Shown: positions 56,532-64,000 of the stretch, in pieces | How the letters are laid out: the number at the start of each line of letters is the position of its first letter | Position numbering within the stretch: position 1 is the first letter of the stretch | Origin: Simplicispira suum | GTDB lineage: Bacteria > Pseudomonadota > Gammaproteobacteria > Burkholderiales > Burkholderiaceae_C | Assembly (NCBI RefSeq): GCF_003008595.1 | Contig: NZ_CP027669.1 | Location: 2,232,001-2,296,000 of the forward strand | Direction of reading: 5' to 3' | Length of the DNA: 64,000 nt | The notes under the pieces: model-generated | What the model saw: only the letters and a program-made list of their open reading frames with translations | The model's database searches: none | What the model was told of the DNA's origin: nothing | Position numbers and translations under genes: made by a program

Positions 56532-57172
56532 CGCGCATTGCACTCATCCATGCGCTTGCGCACTCGGTGGCACCCATCAACGACGAGCTGGCGCGCGCCT
56601 GGCCTGGCGCCCGGCGTATGAACCTGCTCGACGACAGCCTCTCGGTCGATCTTGCGCAGCAAGGGCAGGGGTTGGATGCGGCCATGCATCTGCGTTTTGA
56701 GGTGCTTGCGGACTACGCAGTGGGCACGGGGGCGCAGGCGATTTTGTTTACCTGCTCCGCTTTTGGCCCGTGCATCGAGGCCGTGGCGCGCCGGCATGCA
56801 GGCATTCCCGTACTCAAACCGAACGAGGCCATGGTGCAGGAGGCGGCAGCGCATGGTGGGCCCGTCGGGCTGATCGCATCGTTTGCCCCCACGCTCTCGA
56901 GCATGCCCGCCGAGTTCCCTGCGCAGGTCGAATTGCGTTGCGCGCTGGCCGAGGGTGCGATGCAGGCGCTCAATCGTGGCGACGTGGAAGCGCACGACGC
57001 CTTGGTGGTGGCAGCAGCGCAGAAACTTGCAGCGGCCTCCTGCGGCGTGATTGCGCTGGCACAGTTCAGCATGGCACGCGCCGCACCCGCCGTGCGCCAG
57101 GCACTGGGCTTGCCGGTGCTGACCACGCCAGAGAGCGCCGTGCGCGTGTTGCGTCAGCGCCTCGCGTCTTGA
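56528..57172 (+). CDS. aspartate/glutamate racemase-superfamily protein
   Basis: A 214-residue protein of the Asp/Glu/hydantoin racemase fold. The first catalytic cysteine is C76 in LFTCSAFGPCIEA. At the position of the second cysteine the sequence is GVIALAQFSMARAA, without a cysteine at the canonical place. Two-base racemases need both, so this protein may instead be a decarboxylase- or isomerase-like member (as in the arylmalonate decarboxylase branch). The ATGA overlap with the TRAP permease implies it acts on the transported compound. Confidence 0.8.
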   Translation: MTRIALIHALAHSVAPINDELARAWPGARRMNLLDDSLSVDLAQQGQGLDAAMHLRFEVLADYAVGTGAQAILFTCSAFGPCIEAVARRHAGIPVLKPNEAMVQEAAAHGGPVGLIASFAPTLSSMPAEFPAQVELRCALAEGAMQALNRGDVEAHDALVVAAAQKLAAASCGVIALAQFSMARAAPAVRQALGLPVLTTPESAVRVLRQRLAS

Positions 57173-57201
57173 TGTGCGGTGGGAGGGCGAAGCGAAAAAT
57201 G

Positions 57202-57229
57202 TTCACGCGCAGTACCGGCTTTGTATAAT
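57202..57229 (+). promoter_or_regulatory. sigma-70 promoter of rplM-rpsI
   Basis: A perfect TATAAT (57224-57229) with TTCACG (57202-57207) 16 bases upstream. The transcript would have a roughly 165-base leader before rplM, which includes a GGCCGG/CCGGCC hairpin near 57360-57380; such leaders often carry ribosomal-protein autoregulation. Confidence 0.65.
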
Positions 57230-57403
57230 GGCGGGCTTCGCAGCGCTTGCGTGCTCCGCGGCGAAGTGTGGTCTTGGCGTTCGCGCCGATGCTGCAAGTA
57301 CCACCTAAGAGGTTTCCGCTTTAGAGAAACGCCGACCGTGGAAAAGAGCCCAAAGGACGCCGGCCCCTGTTGTAGGCCGGTCAAACCCTCGAAAGAGAAA
57401 CTC

Positions 57404-57832
57404 ATGAAAACCTTCAGCGCCAAACCCGCTGATGTGACGCACGAGTGGTTTGTGATTGACGCCACCGATAAGGTGCTCGGCCGGGTAGCCAGCGAAGTTG
57501 CCCACCGCCTGCGCGGCAAACACAAAGCCATTTATACGCCTCACATCGATACCGGTGACTTCATCGTCATCATCAATGCAGCGCAACTCAAGGTCACCGG
57601 CGCCAAGTCGACCGACAAGATCTACTACCGCCACTCGGGTTATCCCGGCGGCATCACCGCGACGAACTTCCGCGACATGCAATCCAAGCATCCCGGCCGC
57701 GCGCTGGAAAAGGCTGTCAAGGGCATGCTGCCCAAGGGTCCGCTTGGCTACGCCATGATCAAGAAACTCAAGGTGTACGGTGGTGCTGAGCATCCCCACA
57801 CCGCCCAACAGCCCAAAGTGCTGGAACTGTAA
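57404..57832 (+). CDS. rplM: 50S ribosomal protein L13
   Basis: A 142-residue L13 of standard length. It begins [20 protein letters not shown] and has [20 protein letters not shown] and [19 protein letters not shown]. An early assembly protein of the large subunit. The ATG at 57404 has AAAGAGAAA upstream. rpsI follows after 11 bases, the universal pairing. Confidence 0.98.
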   Translation: MKTFSAKPADVTHEWFVIDATDKVLGRVASEVAHRLRGKHKAIYTPHIDTGDFIVIINAAQLKVTGAKSTDKIYYRHSGYPGGITATNFRDMQSKHPGRALEKAVKGMLPKGPLGYAMIKKLKVYGGAEHPHTAQQPKVLEL

Positions 57833-57843
57833 GGAGCCTTGAG

Positions 57844-58236
57844 ATGATTGGTGAATGGAACAATGGCACCGGCCGTCGCAAATCCAGCGTCGCCCGCGTG
57901 TTTCTGAAAAAAGGCAGCGGCAAGATCACGATCAACGGCAAGGACATCCAGTCCTACTTTGGCCGTGAGACCTCGATCATGATCGCCAAGCAACCGCTCA
58001 TGCTGACCAACCACGCCGAAACCTTCGACGTGATGATCAATGTGCACGGCGGCGGTGAATCCGGCCAGGCCGGCGCAGCCCGCCACGGCATCACCCGCGC
58101 CCTGATCGACTATGACGACACGCTCAAGCCAGCGCTCAGCCAGGCCGGTTTCGTGACGCGCGATGCGCGCGAAGTCGAACGCAAGAAGGTCGGCCTGCGG
58201 TCTGCACGCCGCGCCAAGCAGTTCTCGAAGCGTTAA
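57844..58236 (+). CDS. rpsI: 30S ribosomal protein S9
   Basis: A 130-residue S9 with [20 protein letters not shown] at the N-terminus and the C-terminal tail [17 protein letters not shown], which reaches the decoding centre. AAGGAGCCTTGAG precedes the ATG. The operon ends at a terminator at 58263-58293. Confidence 0.98.
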   Translation: MIGEWNNGTGRRKSSVARVFLKKGSGKITINGKDIQSYFGRETSIMIAKQPLMLTNHAETFDVMINVHGGGESGQAGAARHGITRALIDYDDTLKPALSQAGFVTRDAREVERKKVGLRSARRAKQFSKR

Positions 58237-58262
58237 TCCGCACTTCCTGTTCTGCCCATACC

Positions 58263-58293
58263 AGCCGCACCGGTTCGCCGCGTGCGGCTTTTT
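58263..58293 (+). terminator. rho-independent terminator of rplM-rpsI
   Basis: An 8-bp AGCCGCAC/GTGCGGCT stem with an 11-base loop and five T residues, 26 bases after the rpsI stop. Confidence 0.85.
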
Positions 58294-58374
58294 CATTTGC
58301 AGTTGAGCGCTTGTGGGCCACAATCGCCCCTTTTGCATAGGGGCGGCGCCTTGCCGGGCCGGCCAAGGAGAAGA

Positions 58375-59091
58375 ATGCGTTTTCGATTGCTGCGTCGCCG
58401 CCTCACTATCAGCGCACCGCGGGTAGCGGTGCGCAGTGCGCTGCCTTGGCCGCTGCGGTGGCTGGTGTTTGCGGTGGTGCTCGGCCTGAGTGCGGCCGTG
58501 GCGCTCTGGGCGTTTGAGTTTGGGCGCTCGCTGGCAGGGCTGGACGCGGGCAGTCGCGAAGAATTGGTGCAGTTGCGCGGTGAGCTGGCCCGGCTGCGCA
58601 TCGATGCCCAGCAGAACCAGACCATAGCCAATACCTCGGGCAGCCTGCTGCTGGCGGAACGCTCTGCCCTGGATCAGCTCAAGCTGCAGCTCAAGCAACT
58701 CGAGAGCGAAAACCGCTCATTGCGAGAGGACCTGGGGTTTTTTGAGAAGCTCATTCCCAGCAGCAGTTCAGGAGATGACCTCGCCATTCGTGGTTTGCAG
58801 GCTGAGCAGCAAGCCGACGCCACGCTGCGTTGGCAGGTGCTCGTCATGCGACCCGTGAAGAATGCCGCAGAGTTTTCCGGGCAGCTGGAACTGGTTGCTT
58901 CGGGGATGCGGGAAGGCAAACCCTGGAGTCAGCGCTTTGCAGGCGATGGGCAAGCCTTCAAACTGCGCCAGTACCAGCGGCTCGAAGGCATCGCCCGGCT
59001 GCCGCCGCATGTTTTGGTCAAAACCCTGACCGCCAGAATTCTGCATGAGGGGCGGGTTCGCGCTTCGCAGACCACTGACGTCGGTTCGTAA
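58375..59091 (+). CDS. coiled-coil membrane protein, DUF6776-like
   Basis: A 238-residue protein with one N-terminal membrane helix (WLVFAVVLGLSAAVALWAFEF), a coiled coil (about residues 60-125: EELVQLRGELARLRI, LDQLKLQLKQLESENRSLRE) and a C-terminal soluble domain. I place it in the family found before bactofilin and erpA in Comamonadaceae. AAGGAG precedes the ATG at 58375. The architecture suggests an envelope or division-associated scaffold, but no function is established. Confidence 0.8.
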   Translation: MRFRLLRRRLTISAPRVAVRSALPWPLRWLVFAVVLGLSAAVALWAFEFGRSLAGLDAGSREELVQLRGELARLRIDAQQNQTIANTSGSLLLAERSALDQLKLQLKQLESENRSLREDLGFFEKLIPSSSSGDDLAIRGLQAEQQADATLRWQVLVMRPVKNAAEFSGQLELVASGMREGKPWSQRFAGDGQAFKLRQYQRLEGIARLPPHVLVKTLTARILHEGRVRASQTTDVGS

Positions 59092-59132
59092 CGACCATTC
59101 TTGAACTCTTTCCCAGCTACAGGAGCATTCCC

Positions 59133-59531
59133 ATGTTTTCACGCAACAAGCAACCCGCCATCAAAAGCCTGATCGCGCAAGGCAGCCGCATCGAGGGCGA
59201 CGTGCATTTTGCCGATGGCCTTCGCATTGACGGCGAGGTGCACGGCGACGTGCGGGCGCAAGGCGGGCAATCGGGGTTGCTGGTGATATCGGCGCTGGCC
59301 CGGGTGGAGGGTGCGGTGCATGCCGCGCATGTCATCGTGAATGGCGAGGTGGTCGGACCCGTACACGCGACCGAGCTGCTCGAATTGCAACCCAAGGCAC
59401 GTATTACCGGCGATGTGCACTACAAAGCCTTGGAAATGCACCAGGGTGCCACCATCTGCGGAAGCATGACACCTACGGACGCCGTGCTGGAGGAAAAGCC
59501 CCCACTCAAGCTAGCGTCAAGCGCGCAGTGA
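59133..59531 (+). CDS. bactofilin
   Basis: A 132-residue bactofilin, a beta-helical cytoskeletal polymer. The repeating short strands are visible from residue 10 to 110: SRIEGDVHFADGLRIDGEVH, GDVRAQGG, ARVEGAVHAAHVIVNGEVVG and ITGDVHYKALEMHQGA. Disordered ends flank the core, as usual. It follows the coiled-coil membrane protein by 41 bases, and the two may act together. Bactofilins often work with M23 peptidases; one is encoded 1.6 kb downstream. Confidence 0.93.
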   Translation: MFSRNKQPAIKSLIAQGSRIEGDVHFADGLRIDGEVHGDVRAQGGQSGLLVISALARVEGAVHAAHVIVNGEVVGPVHATELLELQPKARITGDVHYKALEMHQGATICGSMTPTDAVLEEKPPLKLASSAQ

Positions 59532-59591
59532 AAAGAATTCCCACGAAGACTGCAGTAGTATTTCCCTCAAATATGCGATTTGGAGTTAGCC

Positions 59592-59954
59592 ATGAATGCT
59601 GTTGTCGAGACCTTGCCGACCGAAATGCCCGATCCGATCATCTTCACCGAGAGTGCGGCGGCCAAGGTGGCTGATCTCATTGCCGAGGAAGGCAATCCAG
59701 ATCTGAAGCTGCGCGTTTTTGTGCAGGGCGGGGGCTGCTCGGGCTTCCAGTATGGCTTTACGTTTGACGAAATTACCAACGAAGACGACACCGTGATGAC
59801 CAAAAACGGTGTCTCGCTGCTGATCGATGCCATGAGCTTCCAGTACTTGGTGGGTGCCGAGATCGACTACAAGGAAGATCTGCAGGGCGCGCAGTTCGTC
59901 ATCAAGAACCCAGGGGCCACGTCCACCTGCGGCTGCGGTTCCAGTTTTTCTTAA
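59592..59954 (+). CDS. erpA: iron-sulfur cluster insertion protein ErpA
   Basis: A 120-residue A-type carrier that delivers Fe-S clusters to client proteins. The three cysteines are in [14 protein letters not shown] and near the C-terminus in [11 protein letters not shown]. The ATG at 59592 has GGAGTTAGCC upstream. It stands between bactofilin and anmK as in related genomes. Confidence 0.96.
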   Translation: MNAVVETLPTEMPDPIIFTESAAAKVADLIAEEGNPDLKLRVFVQGGGCSGFQYGFTFDEITNEDDTVMTKNGVSLLIDAMSFQYLVGAEIDYKEDLQGAQFVIKNPGATSTCGCGSSFS

Positions 59955-59977
59955 AAGCCGCCCCCTGCGGGCGCCTT

Positions 59978-61093
59978 TCAAGCGGGGTAGATCGCCCCGA
60001 GCACACGGGCGCCTCGGGCGCCCGTTGCATTGGGCAGGTTGCCGGGGAGTCCAGCGAGTGCTTGGCGGGCCAGCCAGGCGAAGGCAGCCGCCTCGACCTG
60101 CTGAGCCGGTAGCCCCAGGGTATCGGTGGCGATGACCTCCACGTCCGGCAGAAAAACCTGCAGTCGCCGCATCAGCGTGGCGTTGCGTGCGCCGCCTCCG
60201 CATACGGCCAGCCGCCGACTGCCATCACCGTAGCGTTTGACGCATTCCGCGCAGGCCAATGCGGTCAATTCGGTGAGTGTCGCCTGCACGTCTTGCGCTC
60301 GCGCGCCGGGAACGCAGGCCAGTCTTTCTTCCAGCCACCGGGAATGAAAAAGATCCCGTCCGGTACTTTTGGGTGGTGGCACTGCGAAAAATGCCTCGGC
60401 GTACAACACGTTCAGCAGCGGTTGCAGCACCTTGCCGGACGCGGCCCACGCACCATCCTTGTCAAACGCTTCGCCGGTGTGGCGCTGGCACCAGAGATCC
60501 ATCAGCGCGTTGCCCGGACCGCAGTCAAAGCCCAGCACCGTGCCATTCTCGCCGAGCACGCTCAGGTTGGCCATGCCGCCGACATTGAGCACACAGGAGG
60601 ACTGCCCCGGCTGTGCAAACACCTGCTGGTGAAAAGCCGGCACCAGCGGCGCACCCTGGCCGCCGGCAGCGACATCGCGGCTGCGGAAATCGGCCACCAC
60701 GGTGATTCCGGTGCACTCTGCCAGCAACGCCGGGTTGTTGAGCTGCAAGGTGTAGCCGGTGCCATCAAAGACCTGGGGCTGGTGGCGCACGGTCTGGCCG
60801 TGGGCACCGATGGCATGCACCGCCGATGCGCTCAAGCCGCTGTGGGCCAGCAGGGCGTGGACGACTTCGGCGTACACGCCTGCCAGGGCATTGGCGGCCA
60901 GCGCGGCGCGATGCAGTTCGTTGGCACCCGGAGTGTTCAGTGCCAACAATTCCGCTCTTAATTCAGGAGCTAGCGACGCAGACTGGTAGTGCGCTACCCG
61001 GCATTTTGAGTCAGAAAAGTCGGCCAGAACGCCATCCACCCCGTCGAGCGAGGTGCCCGACATGAGGCCTATGTAGAACTCGGGTGAGGGCAC
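59978..61093 (-). CDS. anmK: anhydro-N-acetylmuramic acid kinase
   Basis: A 371-residue sugar kinase phosphorylating and opening 1,6-anhydro-MurNAc during peptidoglycan recycling. Motifs: YIGLMSGTSLDGVDGVLADF, IGAHGQTVRHQP, LNVGGMANLSVL and FDCGPGNALMDLWC, and VCGGGARNATLM near the C-terminus. The M23 endopeptidase gene lies just upstream on the same strand, 52 bases away, so both act on peptidoglycan. Confidence 0.96.
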   Translation of the reverse strand: MPSPEFYIGLMSGTSLDGVDGVLADFSDSKCRVAHYQSASLAPELRAELLALNTPGANELHRAALAANALAGVYAEVVHALLAHSGLSASAVHAIGAHGQTVRHQPQVFDGTGYTLQLNNPALLAECTGITVVADFRSRDVAAGGQGAPLVPAFHQQVFAQPGQSSCVLNVGGMANLSVLGENGTVLGFDCGPGNALMDLWCQRHTGEAFDKDGAWAASGKVLQPLLNVLYAEAFFAVPPPKSTGRDLFHSRWLEERLACVPGARAQDVQATLTELTALACAECVKRYGDGSRRLAVCGGGARNATLMRRLQVFLPDVEVIATDTLGLPAQQVEAAAFAWLARQALAGLPGNLPNATGARGARVLGAIYPA

Positions 61094-61145
61094 GAAGGAG
61101 TTCAGGATGCGCGGGCGAACAGGCTGGAGCGCCGCCGCCCCAACC

Positions 61146-62504
61146 CTATTCGGCGCTAGCCTGCTGAATCAGCTGGGCGGCGCTGAGTTGGGTGCGCATC
61201 AGTGCGGCCATGCGCTCGAAGGCCGGGCGCGAAGCCGTAGAGATGGGGGCTGCTGCTTCGCTGGACTTGGCAATGGTCATCGGGTCTTGCTGCTTGCCGT
61301 CCACGCGGAACTCAAAATGCAGATGCGGGCCGGTGGCCCAGCCGGTGGAGCCCACGGCGCCAATGGTTTCGCCCTGCGTGACCGACTCGCCCTTTTTCAC
61401 GTCGATGCGGCTGAGGTGCGCGTACACCGTGACATGCTCTTTGCGGTGTTTGACGAAGATAACGTTGCCAAAGCCGTTCTGCACCCCGGCAAACTCGACC
61501 ACGCCGTCGCCCACAGTCCGCACTGCGGTGCCGGTGGGGGCGGCAAAGTCGGTGCCCAAATGGGCTTTCCACTTTTTCTGAATGGGGTGAAAACGCATCG
61601 CAAAACCGCTGGAGACACGCGAGAACTCCAGTGGCGCGCTCAAGTAGGCGCGGCGCAGGCTCTCGCCCGCCAGGCTGTAGTAGGCGCCCTTGCTGCCGGG
61701 CTCGACAAACCACACGGCCTCGTGGCTCTTGCCGTTGTTGACAAACTCGGCGCTCAGCACGCGGCCAGTGCGCAGGGGCTCGCCATCGGCTTCCAGGGTT
61801 TCGTACACCACGGAAAAGCGATCGCCCTTGCGCAAGGCACGGCGGAAATCGATCTCGCCCGAAAACAGCTCGGCGATTTGCACGGCCACCGCATCGGGGA
61901 TGTTGGAGTCGTCCGTCGCGGCAAACAGCGAGCTGCGAATCACGCCGCCGGAGAGGCGGCTGGACGCGGTGAGCGGAGCCGATTCCAGGCGGGAGCTGAA
62001 CTCTTCGCCCACGCGTTCGACCACCAGGCGCTTGAACTGGCCGCTGTCGTCCGGGGCCCAGCGCGCGGTCAGGCGCACCAGGCGGTGGTCGTCAGTGGTT
62101 TCGGCCGTGATGGCCCGTCCGGTGCGGCCGAGCAGGTTTTGGTGCACCTTGCTGTCTTTGCGCAGCCAAGCGGCGGCTGCCGGGTCGGCGACGCCCAGGC
62201 GCTGCAGCAAGGATTCGGCGGTGTCGCTGCTGCGCAGCTGCTCGCTGCGGTAGAGCGTGAATGCCGGTTGCTCGGTCAGCTGTGCCAAGGTGGCGTCGCT
62301 GGCCAGAGACTGAACCGGCATGGCGATGCGCTGCTGTGGCAGGTCGGCGGCGTCGGGACCGAGCGAGGCCACGGCGAAGGCACCGCCCCCTGCAGTCAGC
62401 AAGAGGGACGCCAGGGCGGCTGTAAGGCGTTTGGGGTGGTTGCGCAGGCTGCGGGTTACGTTCCCCAGCAGGGCGCGGCTGGCATCGGTCAAGCCATTGT
62501 TCAA
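61146..62504 (-). CDS. M23-family peptidoglycan endopeptidase (MepM-like)
   Basis: A LytM-type metallopeptidase of about 452 residues. A membrane anchor ([20 protein letters not shown]) is followed by a LysM/OapA-like region, and the C-terminal M23 domain has [14 protein letters not shown] (zinc HxxxD) and [12 protein letters not shown] (HxH), both complete. It should cleave peptide cross-links during wall growth. The start is uncertain: TTG at 62504 has GGGGACAG at good spacing, whereas a GTG at 62576 lacks a site. Confidence 0.9.
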   Translation of the reverse strand: MNNGLTDASRALLGNVTRSLRNHPKRLTAALASLLLTAGGGAFAVASLGPDAADLPQQRIAMPVQSLASDATLAQLTEQPAFTLYRSEQLRSSDTAESLLQRLGVADPAAAAWLRKDSKVHQNLLGRTGRAITAETTDDHRLVRLTARWAPDDSGQFKRLVVERVGEEFSSRLESAPLTASSRLSGGVIRSSLFAATDDSNIPDAVAVQIAELFSGEIDFRRALRKGDRFSVVYETLEADGEPLRTGRVLSAEFVNNGKSHEAVWFVEPGSKGAYYSLAGESLRRAYLSAPLEFSRVSSGFAMRFHPIQKKWKAHLGTDFAAPTGTAVRTVGDGVVEFAGVQNGFGNVIFVKHRKEHVTVYAHLSRIDVKKGESVTQGETIGAVGSTGWATGPHLHFEFRVDGKQQDPMTIAKSSEAAAPISTASRPAFERMAALMRTQLSAAQLIQQASAE

Positions 62505-62703
62505 AATTCTGTCCCCAGGGTGGCGTGGGTCTGGCACGGCGGGCGACCGGGCGGTCGAGGGCTTACCAAGGCGCACAAACTGTCAGGATGGCAGCCGGGG
62601 GAGCAAGGCAGGGTGGAGGAAAACCGGGCCTACTAGAATCCGCGACTGCGAAGTGCGCCGAAGTATAGCGAACCTGCTCGCCTGGACACCCAAGAAAACC
62701 CCT

Positions 62704-63936
62704 ATGAAAACTTCAGTTGTTACAACTTATCCGGTCACCGACGCTGTAGGACAAGCGCTGGAAGTGTCGCTCCGCGGGGCTGATGAACTGCTGCCGCAGC
62801 AGGAGTGGGTGCAAAAGCTCGCGCGCTCTGAGGCCACCGGCCAGCCGCTGCGCATCAAGCTGGGGCTGGACCCCACGGCGCCCGACATCCACATCGGCCA
62901 CACGGTGGTGCTGAACAAAATGCGCCAGCTGCAGGATCTGGGCCACCAGGTCATCTTCCTCATTGGCGATTTCACCAGCCTGATTGGCGACCCCTCGGGC
63001 CGCAACAGCACGCGCCCGCCGCTCACCCCCGAGCAAATCAAGGAAAACGCCGAAACCTACTACCGCCAGGCCAGCCTGGTGCTCGACCCTGCGCGCACCG
63101 AGATCCGCTACAACAGCGAGTGGAGCGAGCCCCTGGGCGCGAGCGGCATGATTGCCCTGGCCGCCAAGTACACCGTGGCCCGCATGATGGAGCGCGACGA
63201 CTTCCACAAGCGCTTTTCCACCGGCCAGTCGATCAGCGTGCACGAGTTTCTGTACCCGCTGATGCAGGGCTACGACTCGGTGGCCTTGAAGAGTGACCTG
63301 GAACTCGGCGGCACGGATCAAAGGTTCAACCTGCTGATGGGCCGCCATTTGCAGCAGGAATACGGCCAGGAGCCGCAGTGCATCCTGACCATGCCCTTGC
63401 TTGAAGGGCTCGACGGCGTCGAGAAGATGAGCAAGAGCAAGAACAACTACATCGGCATCAGCGAGCCTGCGAACACCATGTTCGCCAAGGTGCTGTCGAT
63501 TTCCGACACGCTGATGTGGCGCTGGTTCACGCTGCTGTCGTTCCGCTCGCTGGCCGAGATCGCCCAGCTCAAGGCCGAGGTGGACGGCGGGCGCAACCCC
63601 AAGGACGCCAAGGTGCTGCTCGCCAAGGAGATCACCACGCGCTTTCACAGCGCGGCGGCGGCCAACGCGGCCGAGCAGGATTTCACCAACCGCAGCAAGG
63701 GCGGCGTGCCCGACGACATCCCCGAAGTGCAGCTCGCGGGCGCGCCGCTGGGCATTGGCGCTTTGCTCAAGCAGGCGAACCTTGCGCCCTCGTCGAGCGA
63801 GGCCAATCGCCTCATCGACGGTGGCGGCGTGCGCGTGGACGGCAGCGCGGTGAGCGACCGGGGCCTCAAGCTCGCAGCGGGTAGCTACGTGGTGCAGGTG
63901 GGCAAGCGCAAGTTCGCCCGCGTGACATTGGCCTGA
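62704..63936 (+). CDS. tyrS: tyrosyl-tRNA synthetase
   Basis: A 410-residue class I synthetase. The HIGH motif is IHIGHTVVL (H63), the KMSKS motif [13 protein letters not shown] (K241), and an S4 domain is at the C-terminus ([18 protein letters not shown]). The ATG at 62704 gives the standard start for the proteobacterial TyrZ-like group. It is divergent from the peptidase gene. A dispersed repeat follows its stop. Confidence 0.97.
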   Translation: MKTSVVTTYPVTDAVGQALEVSLRGADELLPQQEWVQKLARSEATGQPLRIKLGLDPTAPDIHIGHTVVLNKMRQLQDLGHQVIFLIGDFTSLIGDPSGRNSTRPPLTPEQIKENAETYYRQASLVLDPARTEIRYNSEWSEPLGASGMIALAAKYTVARMMERDDFHKRFSTGQSISVHEFLYPLMQGYDSVALKSDLELGGTDQRFNLLMGRHLQQEYGQEPQCILTMPLLEGLDGVEKMSKSKNNYIGISEPANTMFAKVLSISDTLMWRWFTLLSFRSLAEIAQLKAEVDGGRNPKDAKVLLAKEITTRFHSAAAANAAEQDFTNRSKGGVPDDIPEVQLAGAPLGIGALLKQANLAPSSSEANRLIDGGGVRVDGSAVSDRGLKLAAGSYVVQVGKRKFARVTLA

Positions 63937-63943
63937 ATTTCAA

Positions 63944-64000
63944 TAAAAAATAGCCTCTAGCGCTTATTCAGTAAGCGCTGACAGCTATTGAATATATAGC
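63944..64000 (-). repeat. dispersed comamonad repeat, copy 9, at the right edge
   Basis: Read on the minus strand: CAATAGCTGTCAGCGCTTAC, TGAATAAGCGCTAGAGGCTA, TTTTTTATTG. The element is palindromic (AGCGCTTA..TAAGCGCT) and starts eight bases after the tyrS stop, so it may terminate transcription. It may continue outside the window. Confidence 0.8.

Overview
This 64 kb window is GC-rich, densely coding chromosomal DNA from a betaproteobacterium of the order Burkholderiales, most probably the family Comamonadaceae (Acidovorax/Rhodoferax-like). The evidence is the gene content (a fused giant UvrA, TctC/Bug and TAXI-type solute receptors, ahcY behind an SAH riboswitch next to tlyA and metF, rplM-rpsI followed by erpA, bactofilin and anmK) and nine copies of a dispersed palindromic repeat with an AGCGCTTA/TAAGCGCT core that I associate with this family. 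No rRNA, tRNA, CRISPR array, prophage or complete insertion sequence was seen.

Layout. 1-700: end of an MNT nucleotidyltransferase gene and a HEPN-like partner. 870-3203: mvaB, a YbaK-type deacylase, a DUF1289 gene and a DsbA-fold isomerase in one overlapping operon. 3281-5322 (minus): yjcH-like gene and actP acetate symporter. 5667-7060: divergent membrane cytochrome-like protein and TetR regulator. 7159-8271: orphan branched-chain-type solute receptor. 8576-14581: 2001-residue tandem UvrA. 14717-15217: lipoprotein. 15491-25773: a symporter/signalling block with DUF4212 + SSS symporter, two small membrane proteins, a CbrA-like symporter-histidine kinase, a CheY-like regulator, a degenerate kinase fused to a DnaQ-like exonuclease, and, convergent, a cNMP/CBS/DUF294 nucleotidyltransferase. 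25840-26178: YkgJ-like cysteine protein. 26400-30598: a non-canonical cbb3-type oxidase cluster with SCO and a frameshifted membrane protein.

30654-33188: amidinohydrolase CtlX and ornithine cyclodeaminase, with a divergent Lrp/AsnC regulator. 33250-34491: diguanylate cyclase. 34550-37956 (minus): TctC receptor, SDR and aldehyde dehydrogenase. 37957-38761: gene-poor stretch. 38762-41238 (minus): prfC and a HAD phosphatase. 41361-42587: MFS exporter. 42601-46049: SAH riboswitch, ahcY, tlyA, metF (methyl cycle). 46038-46931: rlmJ. 47154-49040: Ser/Thr kinase. 49075-57172: LysR regulator, DadA-like oxidase, frameshifted class III aminotransferase, TAXI receptor, fused TRAP permease and an Asp/Glu-racemase-like protein, together an amino-acid uptake and catabolism unit. 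57404-63936: rplM, rpsI, a coiled-coil membrane protein, bactofilin, erpA, anmK, M23 peptidase and tyrS.

The most interesting signals are (i) the symporter / two-component / pseudokinase-exonuclease / nucleotidyltransferase neighbourhood at 15.5-25.8 kb, whose output chemistry is not known to me; (ii) a dispersed repeat that has entered the reading frames of uvrA (twice), tlyA and a HAD phosphatase, leaving recognisable peptides such as [13 protein letters not shown]; (iii) a third, unrelated inverted repeat inside uvrA; (iv) several long near-perfect palindromes at gene ends, two of them copies of each other; and (v) two genes each broken by what looks like a one-base contraction of a G run.
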